Shown here piece by piece: positions 8,576-21,642 of a stretch of 64,000 nt of DNA. Below the pieces are notes generated by a model, which was not told where the DNA came from, made no database searches, and was given only the letters and a program-made list of their open reading frames with translations. The position numbers and the translations under genes were made by a program. Positions within the stretch are counted from its first letter, which is position 1, and the number at the start of each line of letters is the position of its first letter. The DNA is from DAHUXD01 sp963805495 (GTDB taxonomy: Bacteria; Acidobacteriota; Thermoanaerobaculia; UBA5066; Gp7-AA6), in assembly GCA_963805495.1 (NCBI GenBank), contig CAWDUQ010000001.1:372001-436000 (forward strand), in the 5' to 3' direction.

Positions 8576-9453
8576 CCGCGCGTCTGGAACTGCGCTTCCT
8601 GGGGCAGGCTCGCGGCCTCGATCCCCTTCATGCCGGAACCGAGCGACTCCTCGGCGGCGAGCAGGGCCAGCGGGTCCTTCCAGTGCGTCGTCGCCTGCAC
8701 GATCGCGCGGGCGCGAAGCTGCGGATCGTCGGACTTGAAGATGCCGGACCCGACGAACACGGCCTCGGCCCCGAGCTCCATGCACAGGGCGGCGTCCGCC
8801 GGGGTCGCGATCCCGCCCGCGGCGAAGTTGGGAACGGGCAGCTTTCCCTTCTCGGCGACTTCGACGACGAGCTCGAACGGGGCCTGCAGGCGCTTGGCGG
8901 CGGCCATCAACTCGTCCTTGGAAAGCTGGGTCAGCATCTTGATCTCGCGGTGGACCTCGCGCAGGTGCCTGACCGCGTGCACGATGTCGCCCGTGCCGGC
9001 CTCCCCTTTCGTGCGGATCATCGCCGCGCCCTCGCCGATGCGGCGCAGGGCCTCGCCGAGGTTCCGGCAGCCGCAGACGAACGGAACCGCGAAATCGTGC
9101 TTGTAGACGTGGTTCTCCTCGTCGGCCGGCGTCAGGACCTCCGACTCGTCGACGAAGTCGACCTTGAGCGCCTCGAGCACGCGCGCCTCGGCGAGGTGGC
9201 CGATGCGGCACTTGGCCATCACCGGGATCGAGACGGCCTGCTGGATCTCGCGGATCTTGGAGACCGGCGACATGCGCGCGACTCCCCCGTCCCGCCGGAT
9301 GTCCGCGGGCACGCGCTCGAGGGCCATGACGGCCGCGGCGCCCGCGGCCTCCGCGATCTTCGCCTGCTCGGCGTTGACGACGTCCATGATGACGCCGCCC
9401 TTGAGCATCTCCGCCAGCCCGACCTTCAACCGGAACGATTCGTTGGTCGTCAT
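8569..9453 (-). CDS. pdxS: Pyridoxal 5'-phosphate synthase lyase subunit
   Basis: A 294-residue protein starting at ATG 9453 (a longer in-frame extension upstream is not family-like). A GGAGG-type ribosome site sits just before this ATG. The TIM-barrel sequence is highly conserved: GGVIMDVVNAEQAKIAE, VMAKCRIGH with the lysine K81 that forms the first Schiff base, and MIRTKGEAGTGD with K149, the second swinging lysine. PdxS forms dodecamers with PdxT and makes pyridoxal phosphate by the deoxyxylulose-5-phosphate-independent route. It lies between pdxR and pdxT on the same strand. Confidence 0.97.
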   Translation of the reverse strand: MTTNESFRLKVGLAEMLKGGVIMDVVNAEQAKIAEAAGAAAVMALERVPADIRRDGGVARMSPVSKIREIQQAVSIPVMAKCRIGHLAEARVLEALKVDFVDESEVLTPADEENHVYKHDFAVPFVCGCRNLGEALRRIGEGAAMIRTKGEAGTGDIVHAVRHLREVHREIKMLTQLSKDELMAAAKRLQAPFELVVEVAEKGKLPVPNFAAGGIATPADAALCMELGAEAVFVGSGIFKSDDPQLRARAIVQATTHWKDPLALLAAEESLGSGMKGIEAASLPQEAQFQTRGW

Positions 9454-9523
9454 CGACCTGTCCTCCGTTCTTTCGCCGGCAGACTCCCTGCCGTCTGCGG
9501 TCCGCCGTCCGTTTTCCGACATC

Positions 9524-10978
9524 TCACACCACGGGCGCGGCCAGCGCCGCGCCCGATCGCGTCTGAACGTCCCGCATCGCCTCCCCGAGGATCGCGATGC
9601 CCCGCTCGACCTCCCGCCGCTCCACCCTCGAGACGGAGAGCCGCAGGTTCGGCCGATCCTCTCCGCGCGGGTCGAAATCCTGCCCCGGGGCCACACCCAC
9701 GCCCCGCGCGGCCGCCGCCTCGGCGACACGCCGGCCGGAGAGGCCCTCCGGCAGCTGAAGCCAGAAAAGCGGATTCGCGCCGGCACCGCCCCACCAGGTC
9801 ACGCCCGGAAGCGCCGTGCGCAGGGCCTGTTTGGCGACCGCGGCCCGATGGGACACTTCTTCCGAGCGGGCCTGCCTGACCTTGCGGTCGCCGTTGGCGC
9901 GCAGGAACGCCGCGACCGCCGCCTGCAGCGGGACCGGTGTCTGAAAGTCGGTCGCCTTCTTCAGGCGGGCGAGGCGCTCGACGATCGCCGGGTCCGCTGC
10001 GACCCAGCCGATCCGAAAGCCCGGAACGAGATCCTTCGAGAGCGTGCCGAGCCACACGGTCCGCCGGGGCTCGCGCGCCGACAGAGGCGGCTCGCCCGAC
10101 TCGGGCTCTTCGTAGCCATCCTCGACGAGAAGGGCACCCGAGGAGAGCGCCGCCTGGAGCAGCACTTCGCGCCGTCGCGGCCCGGTCGTGATGCCGGTCG
10201 GATTCTGCCTCTCGGGCATCACGTAGCAGAGCTTGACGCGGCGGCCGTACAGCGGCGCGGGGTCCGGGCCGCCCGCGTCCATCGGGAGCGGCAGGATGGA
10301 CACCCCGGCCAGGCGCGCCAGCGTGAGCGCTCCGGAATACGTCGGGGACTCCATCGCCACGAGGTCCGACGGATCGGCGAACGTCCGAAAGATCAGGTCG
10401 AGGCCCTGCTGCGCGCCGCTGACGACCAGGATCTCTTCGGGCGAGCGATCGAGGCCGATCTCGGCCAGGCGGCGCGAAATTTCCGCGCGCAGCTCCTCGA
10501 GGCCGAGCGGGGGAGCGTACTGCCAGAGGTCCTTGCGGCGGCTCCAGGCGTAAGCGAGCGTGCGCGTGAACTCCTCGAGCGGGAAAAATCGCTCGTCCGG
10601 AGCAAGCCTGGAAAAATCGGCCACAACGGGTTCCGAGATCGGGATCGGGGACTCGCCCGGAAGCTCCGTGGCGCGGCGCGAGAGCATGTCGGAAAGCCGA
10701 AAGGGGGAGTCGGAAGGGGAGACGCGGCAGACGACCGTGCCGCTGCCGACGCGGCCCGAGACGAGCCCCCGCTCCTGGAGACGGCGGTAGGCGGCCTGCA
10801 CCGTTCCGCGGTTGACGCCCAGAGCGGCCGCGAGCTCGCGGGTCGTCGGGAGCCGGCTGTTCTCGGAAAGCACGCCGCCGGCGATCCGGCTTTCGATCGC
10901 ATCGTAGACCTGCTCGGAGAGGGGAACTCCCGCCCGCCGATCGATCGAAATCCGGCTAAGATCCAATTGGCCTGCCAC
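9524..10978 (-). CDS. pdxR: MocR/PdxR-family transcriptional regulator
   Basis: A 484-residue fusion of an N-terminal GntR winged helix (residues about 10-80: GVPLSEQVYDAIESRI, LPTTRELAAALGVNRGTVQAAYRRL) and a fold-type I aminotransferase-like domain. The PLP lysine lies in GTLSKDLVPGFRIGW. MocR proteins of this kind sense pyridoxal phosphate and activate pdxST; the position directly upstream of pdxS on the same strand supports that role. The GTG start at 10978 is chosen because GntR homology begins right after it. A TACAAT box ends 7 nt upstream, and two CCAATTG motifs flank this start, giving possible autoregulation. Confidence 0.85.
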   Translation of the reverse strand: MAGQLDLSRISIDRRAGVPLSEQVYDAIESRIAGGVLSENSRLPTTRELAAALGVNRGTVQAAYRRLQERGLVSGRVGSGTVVCRVSPSDSPFRLSDMLSRRATELPGESPIPISEPVVADFSRLAPDERFFPLEEFTRTLAYAWSRRKDLWQYAPPLGLEELRAEISRRLAEIGLDRSPEEILVVSGAQQGLDLIFRTFADPSDLVAMESPTYSGALTLARLAGVSILPLPMDAGGPDPAPLYGRRVKLCYVMPERQNPTGITTGPRRREVLLQAALSSGALLVEDGYEEPESGEPPLSAREPRRTVWLGTLSKDLVPGFRIGWVAADPAIVERLARLKKATDFQTPVPLQAAVAAFLRANGDRKVRQARSEEVSHRAAVAKQALRTALPGVTWWGGAGANPLFWLQLPEGLSGRRVAEAAAARGVGVAPGQDFDPRGEDRPNLRLSVSRVERREVERGIAILGEAMRDVQTRSGAALAAPVV

Positions 10979-10991
10979 CGGGCCAATTGTA
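10963..10991 (-). promoter_or_regulatory. pdxR promoter -10 box and possible PdxR operator
   Basis: On the minus strand TACAAT (10991-10986) precedes the GTG start at 10978 by 7 nt; the -35 is poor. CCAATTG occurs twice in the same orientation, at 10963-10969 and 10983-10989, exactly 20 bp apart (two helical turns). MocR regulators often bind direct repeats near the promoter, so binding here could block or position RNA polymerase. The operator role is an inference. Confidence 0.4.
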
Positions 10992-11073
10992 TGGCTTAGG
11001 CTGTCGCCTGGCCAGCCACAGTTTCTATATAGTTATTGGTCTCTAAACTTAATATTTATCAGTGTGTTACAAT

Positions 11074-11090
11074 AAATCTACGGTAGATTT
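11074..11090. repeat. 17-bp AT-rich inverted repeat upstream of pdxR
   Basis: Two perfect 7-bp arms, AAATCTA and TAGATTT, separated by CGG. The site sits in an AT-rich island (about 11,025-11,090) between the DUF507 stop and pdxR, which stands out against the GC-rich surroundings. It may be a regulator site in the pdxR upstream region; there is no T-run of a standard terminator on the DUF507 side. Confidence 0.4.
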
Positions 11091-11091
11091 G

Positions 11092-11358
11092 TCAGGCGCC
11101 ACGTTTCCGAAGCTCATCCTCGAGCATCCGCGAGAACTGAAATTCGCGGTCCCTTTCGGAGATGGCCTTCCTCTTGGCGAGCGACGCCCGCACGTTTTCC
11201 TCGATTGAGTCGAGTTCCCCGAACGAATCGGTCAGCTCGCGGACGACGGCGCGCCGCACGGTTTCGTCGTCGGATTTCTGCTCGAGGTTGCGGTTCTCCT
11301 TGAGGGTCTTCAGGACGATCCGCGCCAGGTACAGGATCCGGTCGGCGGAAGCCTTCAC
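11092..11358 (-). CDS. DUF507 family protein
   Basis: An 88-residue, highly charged helical protein: ADRILYLARIVLKTLKENRNLEQKSD at the start and FQFSRMLEDELRKRGA at the end, which fits DUF507. The function of this family is not known. GTG 11358 overlaps the stop of the transaldolase-like gene by 4 bp (GTGA), so the two are co-translated. It is the last gene of the gyrB-gyrA-(transaldolase-like)-DUF507 run. No signal or membrane segment is visible. Confidence 0.7.
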   Translation of the reverse strand: MKASADRILYLARIVLKTLKENRNLEQKSDDETVRRAVVRELTDSFGELDSIEENVRASLAKRKAISERDREFQFSRMLEDELRKRGA

Positions 11359-11978
11359 GAGGGCCTCCCCGCCCGCAGGTCGTCCGAGAGCGGGTGACGG
11401 AGGAGCTGCTCGATGACGGACCCGGGCAGCGCCACGACGTCGGCTCCCATCAGGGCCGCGTCGAGGACGTGGATCGGGTTTTTCGCCTCGGACACGACGA
11501 TCTGCGTCTGGTAGCCATAGTTGTCGTAGAGGCGAATCACCTGTTCGACGAGATCCATCCCGATCGTGCCGATGTCGTCGAGCGGCGCCACGGCCGGCGC
11601 GACGTAGCTCACGTTGGCCTTGGCCGCAATCAGTGCCTGCGAGGCCGAGTAGCAGCCGGAGGCGCAGACAGCGACCTGGTCCTGAGCCAGCAGGCGCGCC
11701 ACGCGCAGGCCTTCGGGCTTCAGGGGCAAGCGGACGATGACGTCCTTGCCGAGTTTGGCGAGCTCGCGCGCCTCTTTGTACATGCCCTTCGGGTCGTCGG
11801 CGGAGAGCTCGACCAAAACGGGACCGTCCGTGATCGACGCGAGGTCGCGGATGGCCTTGCGATACTCCGAGCCCGCGGCCTGCGCCGCCGCGGCCGACAG
11901 CCAGACTCCATCGAGCAGGCCCAGATCCTTGATGCGGCGCGCCTCGTCGGCGCTGCCCCCGTCCAGAAAGAATCGCAT
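11355..11978 (-). CDS. Transaldolase/fructose-6-phosphate aldolase-like protein lacking the catalytic lysine
   Basis: A 207-residue protein that aligns over its whole length with TalC/FSA small transaldolases: MRFFLDGGSADEARRIKDLGLLDGV, YVAPAVAPLDDIGTIGMDLV, and ALMGADVVALPGSVIEQLLRHPL. The family active site is degraded. The Schiff-base lysine of V-V-K-I-P is arginine in VIVRLPLKPEG, and the conserved TTNPSL loop reads WLSAAAA. The aspartate near the N-terminus (FFLD) remains. The fold is therefore clear but ordinary aldol chemistry is not expected; a binding, structural or altered catalytic role is possible. It starts 42 nt after gyrA on the same strand and is coupled to DUF507. Confidence 0.8.
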   Translation of the reverse strand: MRFFLDGGSADEARRIKDLGLLDGVWLSAAAAQAAGSEYRKAIRDLASITDGPVLVELSADDPKGMYKEARELAKLGKDVIVRLPLKPEGLRVARLLAQDQVAVCASGCYSASQALIAAKANVSYVAPAVAPLDDIGTIGMDLVEQVIRLYDNYGYQTQIVVSEAKNPIHVLDAALMGADVVALPGSVIEQLLRHPLSDDLRAGRPS

Positions 11979-12020
11979 GGGGGCGGGATTCTATATTGCC
12001 CCCGGGCCGGCTGATCGGGG

Positions 12021-14687
<2,667 letters not shown>

Positions 14688-14708
14688 GGCTTCAAGCGGT
14701 CACGGTCC

Positions 14709-17129
<2,421 letters not shown>

Positions 17130-17139
17130 GAGTCTCCGT

Positions 17140-18270
17140 TCAAGCGTGGACGGCGTAGAGCGCCCGGGGCGCGCCGACGCGGCCCTGTCGCATTTCCAGC
17201 ACGGTCGACGCGCGCCGCGCCCAGCGCGCCGTGGGCGCCGCCGTCGTCAGCAGCACGGCGGCGCCCGCCGGGAGGGCGTCGAAGAACTCCTCGACCCAGC
17301 CCTCGGCGAGTCCGGCGTCGAAATCGTCGGCGGCAAAGAGCGGCGGCTGCCCCGCGGCCTTCGCGACGGCGCTCCACTCCGCGAGCTTGACGAGGGCGAC
17401 GGTGCGCGCGACCTCCCCGCTCGACGCCTCGAGCGCGAGGGGCTTGCCGGCGCGCGTCCAGAGGAGATCGTCGCGGTGCGGGCCGGCGAGCGAGTGGCCG
17501 CGGCGGCGCTCGAGCGGCAGCAGCCGCTCGCAGGCCGAACGCAGGGCCTCGACCGAGTCAGCCGACGGGGCGGCCGAGTAGTCCGCGCGGACCTCGGCAT
17601 AGGCGGGCCCGGCGGCGCCGGCGAGAGGGTCGAATTCATCGGCCCACGCCGCGAGCGCTCCCCGGCGGTGGCGCCGGACCGCGGCCCCCGCCACGGACAG
17701 CTCTTCCGTCCAGGCCTCGAGCTCTCCCGGCGCGGCGGCGGGGCCCCGACCGTGCCGGCCGCGGGCGAGCAGTGCGTTGCGTTCCTTGAGGGCCGTCGCG
17801 TAGCGCGCCAGGTCGTCGCCCGCGGCGGGCTTCAATCCCAGTACCAGGCGGTCGAGGAAACGCCGCCGCATGGACGGGGTTCCCGTCAGGAGTTCCCGGT
17901 GCTCGGGCGCGAGGAAGACGGCCGGCGCGAGCGCCGAGATCTCTCGAAAGCCCGCAGGCTTGTCGCCGCGGAGAAAGTCGCGGCCGCCCTCGCTCGTCCA
18001 GGTCACGGAAATGCGCTCCGGGCGCGACGCGGCTTCGACGACGCCCGAGATCGAGAAGCTTTTCCCGTCGCGCGCCATCGCCGCGGTCGCCGCCCCGCGA
18101 AACGAGCGCTGTCCGCACACGAGGGCGGCCGCCTCGAGGAGGTTGGTCTTGCCCTGCGCGTTCTCTCCCGTGATCAGAGTGACACCCCCGCCAAAGAAGA
18201 CGGGGTCGGGGGAGAGGTTGCGGAAGCCCTGGTTCGAGAGTTCGGAAAGCTGCAAGCGGTCTTGTCCCAC
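17140..18270 (-). CDS. recF: DNA replication and repair protein RecF
   Basis: A 376-residue protein from GTG 18270; TTG 18255 is an alternative, and both fall right after the dnaN stop. Longer upstream extensions overlap dnaN and are unlikely. The ABC-type ATPase has Walker A GENAQGKTN, the region LSELSNQGFRNLS at the N-terminus, and the RecF signature LAGPHRDDLLW. The Walker B region reads LFAADDFDAGL, a degenerate form of the usual LLLDDV. RecF loads RecA at gaps with RecO and RecR. The C-terminal third is more divergent than in proteobacterial RecF. Confidence 0.88.
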   Translation of the reverse strand: MGQDRLQLSELSNQGFRNLSPDPVFFGGGVTLITGENAQGKTNLLEAAALVCGQRSFRGAATAAMARDGKSFSISGVVEAASRPERISVTWTSEGGRDFLRGDKPAGFREISALAPAVFLAPEHRELLTGTPSMRRRFLDRLVLGLKPAAGDDLARYATALKERNALLARGRHGRGPAAAPGELEAWTEELSVAGAAVRRHRRGALAAWADEFDPLAGAAGPAYAEVRADYSAAPSADSVEALRSACERLLPLERRRGHSLAGPHRDDLLWTRAGKPLALEASSGEVARTVALVKLAEWSAVAKAAGQPPLFAADDFDAGLAEGWVEEFFDALPAGAAVLLTTAAPTARWARRASTVLEMRQGRVGAPRALYAVHA

Positions 18271-18281
18271 CTCGAGAGATT

Positions 18282-19394
18282 TCAGAGACGCATCGGCATG
18301 ACGACGTACAGGTACCGGGAGGAGCCCTCGATGCCTCCCTCCGGCTGGCACAGGCACTGGGTGTTCTCGTCCTTCAGGTCCAGCCGGACCGTCTCCGTCT
18401 CGGCCTCTTCGAAGAAGTCCAGAAGGTATTGCGCGTTCAGGCCGATCGAGAGCGGCTCACCGTCGAACTCGACGTCGAGCGTCTCCGTGCCCTCGCCGAG
18501 CTCCTGGCTCGCCGAGGCGACGGTCAGGAGGTCCTTCTCGAACGAGAGCTTCACGCCGCGCGAACGCTCGGAGGAGAAGAGCGCGACGCGGCGAATCGCG
18601 TCACGCGTAGCGGAGGTCGGGACCTTCGCTCCCCGGTCGTTCGACTTCGAGAGGATTTTTTCGTAGTCGGGAAAATTGACGTCGAGCAGGCGCGCCACGA
18701 GCTGGCGGCTGCCGACGGTGAAGAGCAGGTGATTCTCGGAGTGCCGGATCTCCAGGCGCGCGTCCGACCCGCCGTCCATCTTGAGAATCTCGGCAAGTGC
18801 CTTCTTGGGGATCAGGACGTTCGGGATCGTCGCCTTGGCGTCCTCCTTGGGAAAGTCGATCAACGCCAACCGATGGCCGTCGGTCGCCACGAGCTCGAAC
18901 TCCTTGCCCTTGTCCTTCAGGAGCGCTCCCATGAGCTGAAAACGGGTTTCCTCCGCAGAAACTGCGTATAAAACCTTACGTGTCAGTCGTTTCCATAAAT
19001 CCAGAGGGAACGAGACGCCCTTCTTTGCCTCCACCTTCGGGACCGTCGGAAAGTCCTCGGCCGGCTGCGCGACGAGACGAAAGTTGGAGCGCTGGCAGGT
19101 GACGCCCAGGTAGTGGTTGTCGAGCAGTTTCAGGGCGACCTCGGCTTCCGGGAGGTTGCGGATCAGGTCGAAGAGTTTCCGCGCCGGAACGGTCACGCTG
19201 CCCGGTCGCTTGACGTGGGCCTCGGCTTCCGAGAGAAGCGTCAGGTCGAGATCCGTCGACGTGAACGAGAGGTGCGAGTCGGCCGCACGGAGGAGGATGT
19301 TGGAAAGGATGGGAATCGTATTCTTCCTCTCCACGACCCCCTGCATGAGCGTGAGCTCATTCAAGAAGTCGCCCCTTTTCAGCGTTAATTCCAT
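18282..19394 (-). CDS. dnaN: DNA polymerase III beta sliding clamp
   Basis: A 370-residue beta clamp: MELTLKRGDFLNELTLMQGVVERKNTIPILSNILL at the N-terminus and SSRYLYVVMPMRL at the C-terminus, which is the typical M-P-M-R-L end. Three repeated clamp domains of about 120 residues are present. It forms a ring around DNA and tethers polymerase III. A good Shine-Dalgarno (GGAGGTGGG on the minus strand, 19411-19403) lies upstream, unlike many genes here that look leaderless. The 228-bp gap to dnaA holds one DnaA-box-like site. Confidence 0.96.
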   Translation of the reverse strand: MELTLKRGDFLNELTLMQGVVERKNTIPILSNILLRAADSHLSFTSTDLDLTLLSEAEAHVKRPGSVTVPARKLFDLIRNLPEAEVALKLLDNHYLGVTCQRSNFRLVAQPAEDFPTVPKVEAKKGVSFPLDLWKRLTRKVLYAVSAEETRFQLMGALLKDKGKEFELVATDGHRLALIDFPKEDAKATIPNVLIPKKALAEILKMDGGSDARLEIRHSENHLLFTVGSRQLVARLLDVNFPDYEKILSKSNDRGAKVPTSATRDAIRRVALFSSERSRGVKLSFEKDLLTVASASQELGEGTETLDVEFDGEPLSIGLNAQYLLDFFEEAETETVRLDLKDENTQCLCQPEGGIEGSSRYLYVVMPMRL

Positions 19395-19591
19395 GGGGAT
19401 TTCCCACCTCCGGAAAGAGAAAAAAGTCTATCACATTTAGTCGCAATCGTAGGGGCGCGGAAGAATCGGAGAGGGCTAAAAAACCCAATAAAAACGGGGT
19501 CGGAATCTATGTCGCTCCTGCGGACACCGGTCGAAGTCTTCCGCAGGCGTCCGGCTTTCGAGAGGGCGTTCTCGGGGTGCGGAAAACGCGT

Positions 19592-19600
19592 CGGTGGATA
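19592..19600 (-). promoter_or_regulatory. DnaA-box-like site in the dnaA-dnaN gap
   Basis: The minus strand reads TTATCCACC, matching the DnaA box TTATCCACA at eight of nine positions. It lies in the 228-bp space between dnaA and dnaN (19,395-19,622), a usual position for origin or autoregulatory boxes. A single site is weak evidence; no AT-rich unwinding element is obvious beside it. Confidence 0.4.
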
Positions 19601-19622
19601 AAACACCGGAGACCTCGATCGA

Positions 19623-20939
19623 CTAGCGGTAGGGCTGCAGGAAGCCGTCGACAACCCTGCGGAAATCGGCGTCATCCTCGATCATCCGCTCGATCTTCTC
19701 GACCGAGTGCATGACGGTCGAGTGGTGCTTGTCGTTGAAGAGCCGTCCGATCTCCGGGTACGAGAGTTCGGTCAACTTTCGGCACAGGTACATGGCCACC
19801 TGGCGGGGAAAGGCCACCGGTTTGGCGTTCGATTTAGCTTTCATGTCGGAAACCCGGAGGCCGTAGTGGGAGGCCACGGTCTTGAGGATCTCGGACGGGA
19901 CGGCCCTGTGTTCCTCGGTTCCGACGATGTCCCGGAGGGTCTCCCGGGCGAGCTCGACCGACATCGGCTTGCCCGTCAGGGAGGAAAAGGCGATGACCCG
20001 GTTCAGGCGTCCCTCGAGCTCCCGGACGTTCGACTTGACCGTGCCGGCGATGAACATCGCGACGTCGTTGGGAACGTTGGCCTTTTCGGCGGCCGCCTTC
20101 TTGCGGATGATTGCGACCTTCATCTCGAGGTCCGGCGGCTGGATGTCGGCGATCAGGCCCCACTCGAACCGCGAGCGCAAGCGCTCCTCGAGCGTCGGGA
20201 TTTCTTTAGGGAGGGCGTCGGAGGTCACGACGATCTGCTTCTGTGCGTCGTGGAGGGCATTGAAGGTGTGGAAGAACTCTTCCTGGGTCGAGTCCTTGCC
20301 GGCGATGAACTGGACGTCGTCCATGAGCAGCACGTCGAGCTCCCGGTACCGCCGCTTGAATTCGTGCATCCGCTCGAAGCGCAGGGCGTTGATGAGGTCG
20401 TTCAGGAACCGCTCGGCCGAGAGGTAGAGCACGCGCGCGTCCGGGTTGCGGCGCAGGACCTCCTGCGCGATGGCGTGCATCAGGTGGGTCTTGCCGAGGC
20501 CGACGCCGCCGTAGAGAAAGAGCGGGTTGTAGGAGCGCGACGGCTGCTCCGCCACTGCCCGTGCCGCGGCATGCGCGAACTGGTTGGAGGAGCCGACAAC
20601 GAATGTTTCGAAAGTGAAGCGAGGGTGGGCCGTCTGGCCGCGCACCGGCGGAGGTGCGGCACTGGCCGGCGGCAGCGAGACCGGCTCCTCGGCGGACGCT
20701 TCGAACCGGATATCGAGCCCTGGATACCCGGCGGCTTCCGCACCGCGGACGAGAAGCTCCCCGTGGCGTGACTCGATCCAGTCGGCGAAGACGCGGGAGG
20801 GCACCGAGACGGTCAAGGTCGGCGAGCCGGCGGAGTGGTCGAAATCCATCTGGCGGGTCGGTCCGAACCAGGTCTTGAGCTCCTTGGGATCGAGCTTCCC
20901 CTCGATCTGCTTGAGAATGGAGCTCCAAATCTCGGTCAT
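19623..20939 (-). CDS. dnaA: Chromosomal replication initiator protein DnaA
   Basis: A 438-residue DnaA; the start at ATG 20939 (MTEIWSSILKQIEGKLDPKELKTWFGP) matches domain I, and the longer open frame upstream is not DnaA-like. Domain III has Walker A LYGGVGLGKTHL (K150, T151), Walker B VLLMDDVQFIAGK and sensor regions; domain IV has DKHHSTVMHSVEKIE, the DnaA-box-binding signature. It binds origin boxes and opens DNA with ATP. It is divergent from rpmH, and three DnaA-box-like sites lie 14-44 bp upstream of its start. Confidence 0.97.
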   Translation of the reverse strand: MTEIWSSILKQIEGKLDPKELKTWFGPTRQMDFDHSAGSPTLTVSVPSRVFADWIESRHGELLVRGAEAAGYPGLDIRFEASAEEPVSLPPASAAPPPVRGQTAHPRFTFETFVVGSSNQFAHAAARAVAEQPSRSYNPLFLYGGVGLGKTHLMHAIAQEVLRRNPDARVLYLSAERFLNDLINALRFERMHEFKRRYRELDVLLMDDVQFIAGKDSTQEEFFHTFNALHDAQKQIVVTSDALPKEIPTLEERLRSRFEWGLIADIQPPDLEMKVAIIRKKAAAEKANVPNDVAMFIAGTVKSNVRELEGRLNRVIAFSSLTGKPMSVELARETLRDIVGTEEHRAVPSEILKTVASHYGLRVSDMKAKSNAKPVAFPRQVAMYLCRKLTELSYPEIGRLFNDKHHSTVMHSVEKIERMIEDDADFRRVVDGFLQPYR

Positions 20940-20952
20940 CGTGCGCAGCCTT

Positions 20953-20983
20953 TTTTCCACAAGTTTTCCACAGCTGTGGAAGG
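20953..20983. other. Candidate oriC segment: cluster of three DnaA-box-like sites
   Basis: Three sites lie within 31 bp: TTTTCCACA at 20953-20961, TTTTCCACA at 20964-20972, and CCTTCCACA on the minus strand at 20983-20975. The last two form a perfect 16-bp palindrome (20966-20981) centred on AGCT. They are 7-8 of 9 matches to TTATCCACA and lie in the dnaA-rpmH divergent gap, a classical origin position. They may regulate dnaA, act as part of oriC, or both. Confidence 0.55.
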
Positions 20984-21090
20984 CCCGTGGCGGAATCGGG
21001 GGGCGGAGTATATCGGACAGCGGGGGCAGTCGTTGCGGCTTTCTCGGGGGGCTCATGACGTCGCCAGCCCCCGCCTTTCGCAAGTGTTTC

Positions 21091-21119
21091 TTGACTTCTG
21101 CACCCGTGGCACCTAGCAT
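21091..21119 (+). promoter_or_regulatory. Sigma-70-type promoter for rpmH
   Basis: TTGACT at 21091-21096 and TAGCAT at 21114-21119 are separated by 17 bp, a good vegetative promoter. The expected start point is about 21,126, only some 5 nt before the rpmH ATG, and no Shine-Dalgarno is visible, so the message is nearly leaderless. Confidence 0.6.
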
Positions 21120-21130
21120 TCGCCCTCTTT

Positions 21131-21265
21131 ATGAAGCGCACCTACCAGCCCAACAATCGGCGCCGCAAGCGCACCCACGGGTTCCTCGTCCGGATGCGGA
21201 CGCGGGCCGGGCGCGCCGTCCTGTCGGCCCGCCGGCGCAAGGGGCGCAAGAAACTCACGGTGTGA
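21131..21265 (+). CDS. rpmH: 50S ribosomal protein L34
   Basis: A 44-residue, arginine- and lysine-rich protein, MKRTYQPNNRRRKRTHGF to GRKKLTV, with the normal L34 length and sequence. It is a late-assembling component of the large ribosomal subunit. It is too short for many gene finders. It begins the rpmH-rnpA-yidD-yidC-jag-mnmE operon; its TGA overlaps the GTG of rnpA. Confidence 0.97.
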   Translation: MKRTYQPNNRRRKRTHGFLVRMRTRAGRAVLSARRRKGRKKLTV

Positions 21266-21642
21266 ACTCGGGCCCGGCCGTCTCCGAGACGTTCTCGAGA
21301 GACGACCGCCTCCGCAAACGCAGGGAATTCGAAGAGTGCTACGCCTCCGGGGTGCGCGTTTCCGGGCGACACGTCCAGGTCTTCGTCCTCGGCGCCACCG
21401 CGGACAGCCGACCCCGCCTCGGGATCTCGGTGCCGCGCCGTGTCGGGACATCCGTCGCCCGCAACCGCGTCCGGCGCCGCCTTCGGGAGATCTTCCGCCG
21501 CTCGCGGGAGCTCTTCGCGCAGACGCCGGCTTCCGTCGTGGTCAACGTCCGGCCCTCGGCGGCCGGCGCGGACTTCACGGATCTCGCGGAGGACTATCGG
21601 ACCGCCGTGACTCGGGCGCTGGCGCGGCTCCCGCGGCGGTGA
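21262..21642 (+). CDS. rnpA: Ribonuclease P protein component
   Basis: A 126-residue basic protein from GTG 21262 (in the GTGA overlap with rpmH). It contains the RnpA core: FSRDDRLRKRREFEECYASGV, RLGISVPRRVGTSVARNRVRRRLREIFRR with the RNR RNA-binding motif. It assists the RNase P RNA in removing 5' leaders of pre-tRNAs. A longer in-frame extension would cover rpmH in another frame and is rejected. It overlaps yidD by 4 bp. Confidence 0.93.
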   Translation: MNSGPAVSETFSRDDRLRKRREFEECYASGVRVSGRHVQVFVLGATADSRPRLGISVPRRVGTSVARNRVRRRLREIFRRSRELFAQTPASVVVNVRPSAAGADFTDLAEDYRTAVTRALARLPRR

